Below are positions 59,694 to 64,000 of a stretch of DNA of 64,000 bases, piece after piece. Numbering within the stretch: position 1 is the first letter of the stretch; each line of letters starts with the position of its first letter. A program made the position numbers and the translations under genes. This DNA comes from Rahnella ecdela (GTDB taxonomy: Bacteria > Pseudomonadota > Gammaproteobacteria > Enterobacterales > Enterobacteriaceae): the NCBI RefSeq assembly GCF_019049625.1, contig NZ_JAFMOY010000123.1, forward strand, positions 1-64,000. Direction: 5' to 3'. The notes under the pieces were generated by a model. It was not told the origin of the DNA and did not search any database. It saw only the letters and a list, made by a program, of their open reading frames with translations.

Positions 59694-61134
59694 TCACACT
59701 GAAACTCATTATCCTGAAGCGAATCTGATGACTCTGCAAAAAACACGTTCTATGGTGTTCCGTCTTGCTCCGCTGGCACTGGCACTTCTGGTCAGTGCCT
59801 GTGCTGTCGGCCCTGATTACCAACGACCGGATGTCGCCATGCCAACGGCTTTTAAAGAAGACAAAGGCTGGACGGCGGCGATCCCGAAAGATAATCAGGC
59901 CAAAGGCGATTGGTGGTCGGTGTATCAGGATCCTGAACTGTCATCACTGCTGACGCAGGTGCAGATTTCTAACCAGAACGTCGCGCAGTACGCCGCGCAA
60001 TATCGTGAAGCGCAGGCTCTTGTGACGCAGGCGCGTTCCGATTTATACCCTTCCGTGGATGCCACCGTCGGCAGCACACGCAGCGGCAGTAAGACGACCA
60101 CCAGCAACAGTCAGTCCGCGCAGCTCAGTGCCAGCTGGGAGCTGGACTTGTGGGGCAAACTGCGCCGCACGGCGGAAGAACAAGACGCCAGTGCGCAGGC
60201 CAGCAAGGCGGATCTGGCCGATGCGACGCTCAGTGCGCAGTCCGAACTGGCGCAGGATTATTTCCAGCTGCGGGTGATGGATCAGCAAATCGCGCTGTAT
60301 AAACAAAGTATCGATGCGTATCAGCGTTACCTGACAGTGATCCAGAACCAGTATGAGGGCGGCAACACCTCGCGCGGCACTCTTGCGCAGGCGCAGACTC
60401 AGCTGGAAAGCACCAAAGCCTCGGCGCTGGATCTTCAATGGCAGCGCGCCCAGCTTGAGCATGCTATCGCCGTGCTGATTGGCAAACCGCCAGCGCAGTT
60501 CAGCCTGGCCGCGAGGGATGTGAAACTGAACCTGCCAGCGATGCCGGATGCCATTCCGTCGCAGCTGTTGCAGCGTCGTCCTGATATTGCTGCCGCTGAA
60601 CGCACGATGGCGTCTTCCAACGCCGCCGTCGGTGTGGCGACTGCAGCGTACTATCCGGATCTGACTTTAAGCGCCAGCGGCGGTTTTGCCAGCTCGGCGT
60701 TCCATAATTTGTTCTCGCTGCCAAACCGTGTCTGGTCATTAGGCCCGGAACTCAGCCAGACGGTACTGGATTTCGGTTCCACCCGCGGCAAAGTGGCACA
60801 GGCCGAAGCCGCGTATGACGCCGACGTCGCCAGTTATCGTCAGAGCGTGTTAACTGCGATGCAGGAAGTGGAAGATTATCTGGTCGAACTGCACACGCTG
60901 GACAGCGAACGGGTCGCCCGCCAGAACGCCGCCGATTCCGCCAAAGAATCTGCGCGCGTTACCAACAACCAGTATCAGGCCGGGATGATCGATTATCTGG
61001 ATGTCGCCACAACCGAAAACACCAGCCTGACACAACAGCAAAGCGTCCTGTCACTGGTCAGCACCCAGATGGTCACCAGCGTTAAGCTGATTGCCGCACT
61101 GGGCGGCGGCTGGAACGGGGATGTGGGTAAGTAA
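59686..61134 (+). CDS. Outer-membrane factor lipoprotein of the MdtABC-like pump (OpmB-type)
   Basis: A 482-residue TolC-like channel of the NodT class. The start at 59686 has a strong GGAGG 8 bases upstream inside mdtC; the signal peptide then has a long polar N-region and a lipobox LLVSA-C at Cys39. The conserved CAVGPDYQRPD mature start and two OEP repeats are clear, ending in ALGGGWNGD. It completes an adaptor-RND-RND-OMF operon. Confidence 0.9.
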   Translation: MTDHTETHYPEANLMTLQKTRSMVFRLAPLALALLVSACAVGPDYQRPDVAMPTAFKEDKGWTAAIPKDNQAKGDWWSVYQDPELSSLLTQVQISNQNVAQYAAQYREAQALVTQARSDLYPSVDATVGSTRSGSKTTTSNSQSAQLSASWELDLWGKLRRTAEEQDASAQASKADLADATLSAQSELAQDYFQLRVMDQQIALYKQSIDAYQRYLTVIQNQYEGGNTSRGTLAQAQTQLESTKASALDLQWQRAQLEHAIAVLIGKPPAQFSLAARDVKLNLPAMPDAIPSQLLQRRPDIAAAERTMASSNAAVGVATAAYYPDLTLSASGGFASSAFHNLFSLPNRVWSLGPELSQTVLDFGSTRGKVAQAEAAYDADVASYRQSVLTAMQEVEDYLVELHTLDSERVARQNAADSAKESARVTNNQYQAGMIDYLDVATTENTSLTQQQSVLSLVSTQMVTSVKLIAALGGGWNGDVGK

Positions 61135-61146
61135 CAGAGTTTGAAT

Positions 61147-61170
61147 GAAAGGGCTGGAAACAGCCCTTTC
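61147..61170 (+). terminator. Hairpin after the MdtABC-OMF operon
   Basis: GAAAGGGCTG (61147-61156) and CAGCCCTTTC (61161-61170) pair perfectly around GAAA, 12 bases after the OMF stop. No T run follows, so it may act with Rho or protect the 3' end. Confidence 0.6.
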
Positions 61171-61191
61171 GCAGATATACCTGAAGGACAG

Positions 61192-61546
61192 CTACAACCT
61201 ATATTCCGCAGAGTTCCGCCCGTTTTTAATATCCATTTCGCTCAGCACATCACTTAATCAGATGAGTATCCCTGCCAACACGGCGCAAATCTCGGATTGC
61301 CGTGGCGGGTATCGCTTGTTTCAGTGGTGATTGCGTTTCGACGGGTGCATCGAGAATATCCAAAATGCTCCGGTGAGTATGCGTCAGTTCGATAGTGTCC
61401 CAGGGCGTCGGGTATTCCCCTCCGCGTCCGGTTGTCATGACAGTCAGTCTGTCGACAGGTATCTGCGAAATGATGCCATATGCAGATAATGCAGATTCCA
61501 GACTGACGTAGCTGTACTCCCCGCTTTCATTGCATGCGTGAGGTCC
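61192..61546 (-). pseudogene. Remnant of an AbiEi-type antitoxin gene
   Basis: An open stretch (61250-61546, no suitable start codon) reads NESGEYSYVSLESALSAYG, ISQIPVDRLTVMTTGRGGE, TIELTHTHRS and IRDLRRVGRDTHLIK. This is the pattern I associate with the C-terminal domain of type IV AbiEi-family antitoxins. The N-terminal winged helix is missing. After a +1/-1 shift at LIK, the frame could continue as SDVLSEMDIKNG and stop at 61192. No AbiEii-like toxin gene is present. The family assignment is from memory and needs a profile search. Confidence 0.5.
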
Positions 61547-61599
61547 TCAGGAATATTTTCTGCAGGTCACGCAACAAAAAACGCTCCGCCCCTGACGGC

Positions 61600-63003
61600 T
61601 TAATGCTTCCATCCCCCGCCTAACGCCTTATACAAACTGATGTCCTGATTCAGCTGGGCGAGTTGGGTGGTGATCAGCGTTTGCTGCGCGGAGTACAGGG
61701 AGCGTTGCGCGACCAGTACGCTCAGGTAGTTGTCGACACCGCCTTTGAAGCGCATTTGCGAAAGATCGTAGTTACGCTGGTTGGCGTCGGCGTCCTGCTG
61801 TCGGGCCAGTAGTTCGTCTTTGTAGGTCGCCTGACCGGCTAAGCCGTCGGACACTTCTTTGAACGCTGTCTGAATCGCTTTCTCATAGTTGGCGATATCA
61901 ATTTTCTTGGTGTCCTTGGCGATGTCGAGATTGGCCTGATTCACGCCCCCGTCGAAGATTGGAATATTAATTGAAGGCATAAATGACCACGCGCCGGTGC
62001 CGCCGTCGAACAGTTTGCTCAGGCTTCCACTTTCTGAACCTGCGGTGCCGGTCAGCGTGATGCTCGGGAAGAACGCCGCACGCGCCGCGCCGATGTTAGC
62101 GTTAGCCGCTTTCAGCGTGTGTTCCGCCGCAATAATATCCGGGCGTCGTGTCAGCAGGTCAGAGGGCAAACCGACGGGTGTCTGCGGGAATTTCCAGTCC
62201 TGTTGCAGTGTGGCATCCGCCAGCAGATTCTTCGGAATGGTTGTTCCGACCAGCAAGGTCAGCGCGTTCACGTCCTGCCGAACCTGGCGGGTGTACTGCG
62301 CAATATCGGCCTGTGCTGCGCGCACCGTAGTTTCCGCCTGCACCAGATCCTGCGAGGTGCTGATGCCGGAATCGTAACTGCGTTTGGTCAGCTCGTAGGA
62401 TTTGTTCTGGCTGTTGGCGGTGTTGATCGCCAGCTTCAGCAGGTCATTATCCGCCGCCAGACTCAGATAACCGGAAGCCACTTCAGACACCAGCGATATT
62501 TGCGTCGCCCGCTGTGTCGCTTCGGTGGCGAGATAAGTTTCCAGCCCCTGATCACGCAGGCTGCGCACCCGTCCAAACAGGTCAACTTCATAGGACGTTA
62601 CACCCAGATTAGCGCTGTATTGCTGATACGTCACCGGCCCGGTGTTTTGCGTCGAATACAATCCGCCCGGCAGATGCTGGTTGGTTTCACCGGCGCTGGC
62701 GTCGAGCGTCGGCAGCAGCGCGGCGCGGTCAATCTGGAAGGCGGCGCGGGCAGTATCGACGTTTAACGCCGCGACCCGAAGGTCGCGGTTGTTCTTCAGG
62801 GACATGCCAATCAGCTGGTTCATCGCCGGTTCATTGAAGAATGCTTTCCAGCCGATATCTTCTGCGGCACCGGTTTTGGCGCCGTCCCAGTTGCTGGCGA
62901 CCGGCAGCGCAGGGCGTTGATAATGCGGTTCCATCGTACAGCCCGCCAGCAGGGTGAGTGAAAACGCGCCGATAAGTGACAGCGCGAAATGCGATTTATT
63001 CAT
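61600..63003 (-). CDS. Outer-membrane factor lipoprotein (OprM/AdeC type) of the second RND locus
   Basis: A 467-residue channel protein with a signal peptide, lipobox TLLAG-C (Cys22) and mature start [14 protein letters not shown]. Two OEP repeats follow and the protein ends in KALGGGWKH. Its start overlaps the RND gene by 8 bp, so it belongs to that operon. It is related to, but clearly distinct from, the OMF of the MdtABC-like locus and the one in emr. Confidence 0.92.
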   Translation of the reverse strand: MNKSHFALSLIGAFSLTLLAGCTMEPHYQRPALPVASNWDGAKTGAAEDIGWKAFFNEPAMNQLIGMSLKNNRDLRVAALNVDTARAAFQIDRAALLPTLDASAGETNQHLPGGLYSTQNTGPVTYQQYSANLGVTSYEVDLFGRVRSLRDQGLETYLATEATQRATQISLVSEVASGYLSLAADNDLLKLAINTANSQNKSYELTKRSYDSGISTSQDLVQAETTVRAAQADIAQYTRQVRQDVNALTLLVGTTIPKNLLADATLQQDWKFPQTPVGLPSDLLTRRPDIIAAEHTLKAANANIGAARAAFFPSITLTGTAGSESGSLSKLFDGGTGAWSFMPSINIPIFDGGVNQANLDIAKDTKKIDIANYEKAIQTAFKEVSDGLAGQATYKDELLARQQDADANQRNYDLSQMRFKGGVDNYLSVLVAQRSLYSAQQTLITTQLAQLNQDISLYKALGGGWKH

Positions 63004-64000
63004 GGTGTGTTGCCTCAGACGCAGGAAGCGCCTTGTCTTGTTTTTTCGATTTGCGGGTGAACAGATTCACAATCGTGACGTAGAACATCGGGACGAAGAA
63101 AATCGCCAGGAAGGTCGCCGTAATCATCCCCCCGACCACGGCGGTACCGATGGAGTGCTGGCTGCCCGCGCCCGCGCCGCTGGAAATCGTCAGCGGGAAT
63201 ACACCGAGAATAAAGGCCATTGAGGTCATGATGATTGGCCGGATGCGCAGTTTGGCGGCTTCAATCGCCGCTTCGGTGACCGACATCCCTTCGTTCTCAT
63301 GCAGCTCTTTGGCGAACTCGACAATCAATATGGCGTTCTTCGCCGCCAGCCCGACGGTGGTTAACAGGCCGACCTGGAAGAAGACGTCATTCGACAGCCC
63401 GCGCAGCAGCACGGCGCCGATGGTGCCTAATATCCCCAGCGGAACCACCAGCATGACTGAGAACGGAATCGACCAGCTCTCGTACAGCGCCGCCAGACAC
63501 AGGAACACCACGATCATCGACAGGCTGTAAAGCGCAGGGGTTTGTGAGCCGGAAAGCTTTTCTTCATAGCTCAGGCCGTGCCATGCCACTTTGTAGCCCG
63601 GTGGCAGTTTGGCCGCGATTTCCATCACCGCGTCGTTGGCATCGCCCGAACTGTAGCCCGTTGCCGGTGCGCCCATCAGTTCGACGGAGGACACGCCGTT
63701 GAAACGCTCGTAACGCGGTGAGCCATAGACCCATTTTCCGCTGCCGAAGGCGCTCCACGGCACCATATCGCCGCTGGAATTACGGAAATACCAGTTGTTC
63801 AGATCTTCCGGCGTGACGCGCGAAGCCGCCTTGCCCTGGATATAAACGCGCTTCACGCGGTTGTTGTACATGAACTGGTTCACGTAGGCCGAACCCCAGG
63901 CCGCCGACAAGGTGTTGTTGATGTCGTCGAGGCTCAGACCCAGCGCCTGCGCGCGTTCATCGTCAATTTCCAGCTGATATTGCGGCTCGTCTTCCATTCC
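62996..64000 (-). CDS. HAE1-family RND efflux pump, C-terminal part (cut by window end)
   Basis: The last about 334 residues of an AcrB-type pump; the N-terminus lies beyond the window. Visible: the porter and docking region [19 protein letters not shown], and TM7-12 with [37 protein letters not shown] and [19 protein letters not shown]. It is single-RND (AcrB/AcrD/MexB-like), unlike the paired MdtB/C type. An adaptor gene probably lies upstream outside the window. Confidence 0.93.
   Translation of the reverse strand, partial: GMEDEPQYQLEIDDERAQALGLSLDDINNTLSAAWGSAYVNQFMYNNRVKRVYIQGKAASRVTPEDLNNWYFRNSSGDMVPWSAFGSGKWVYGSPRYERFNGVSSVELMGAPATGYSSGDANDAVMEIAAKLPPGYKVAWHGLSYEEKLSGSQTPALYSLSMIVVFLCLAALYESWSIPFSVMLVVPLGILGTIGAVLLRGLSNDVFFQVGLLTTVGLAAKNAILIVEFAKELHENEGMSVTEAAIEAAKLRIRPIIMTSMAFILGVFPLTISSGAGAGSQHSIGTAVVGGMITATFLAIFFVPMFYVTIVNLFTRKSKKQDKALPASEATHHE

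Overview
The window is chromosomal DNA of a gamma-proteobacterium of the order Enterobacterales. The protein sequences and the gene order follow Escherichia coli closely over long stretches: pssA-patZ-tapT-trxC-yfiF; proVWX-ygaY-ygaZH-emrRAB; ygaC-ygaM-nrdHIEF; ygfZ/sdhE-cptA/fldB-xerD-dsbC-recJ-prfB-lysS. The departures from the E. coli layout (an outer-membrane factor inside the emr operon, a 2-hydroxycarboxylate transporter with its own two-component system, a MuxABC-OpmB-type pump) suggest a Yersiniaceae-like genus such as Rahnella, Ewingella, Rouxiella or Serratia. That genus-level guess is inference from memory, not from a search.

Layout. 1-7.5 kb: the 3' end of a 5S rRNA gene with its terminator, then lipid, acetylation, tRNA-modification and thioredoxin genes. 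7.5-14.9 kb: the emrR-OMF-emrA-emrB efflux operon, the valine exporter ygaZH and an intact MFS gene at the E. coli ygaY position. 15-19.6 kb: a ProU glycine-betaine/proline-betaine importer with two tandem proX genes. 19.6-26.2 kb: a block that separates proV from nrdF, which I recall as neighbours in E. coli. It holds a CitB/DpiA-type two-component system, a 2HCT-family transporter, an NlpC/P60 hydrolase and an aldo-keto reductase. 26.2-30.2 kb: nrdHIEF (class Ib ribonucleotide reductase) with a readable NrdR-box promoter. 30.3-35.9 kb: an AhpD-like protein with a divergent MocR regulator, ygaM, a YhhS-type MFS carrier, ygaC, yicN and a CYTH protein. 35.9-45 kb: the conserved housekeeping block ending in lysS and tRNA-Gly(CCC); prfB carries the programmed +1 frameshift. 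45.2-51.6 kb: argG, a di-Mop molybdate-binding protein, yicS, a frameshifted Lrp-type regulator with a DUF2000 gene, sotB, and an overlapping pair encoding a class I glutamine-amidotransferase-like hydrolase and an M15B-type carboxypeptidase. 52-64 kb: two tripartite RND efflux loci pointing at each other (mdtA/mdtB/mdtC-like plus OMF, and OMF plus an RND pump cut by the window end), separated by the decayed remains of what looks like an AbiEi-type antitoxin gene.

Functionally the window is rich in export: EmrAB-OMF, an MdtABC/MuxABC-type pump, a second RND pump, three MFS carriers and a valine exporter, with three OMF lipoprotein genes. It also carries osmoprotection, thiol and redox genes (trxC, dsbC, nrdH, fldB, ahpD-like) and core translation and recombination genes (prfB, lysS, xerD, recJ). 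I see no CRISPR array, insertion sequence or prophage. The least ordinary signals are the tandem proX pair, the nrd-pro intervening block, the broken Lrp-type gene, the antitoxin relic between the two RND loci, the Thr/Ser-rich insert in the MdtB-like pump, and the fused-looking amidotransferase/carboxypeptidase pair.
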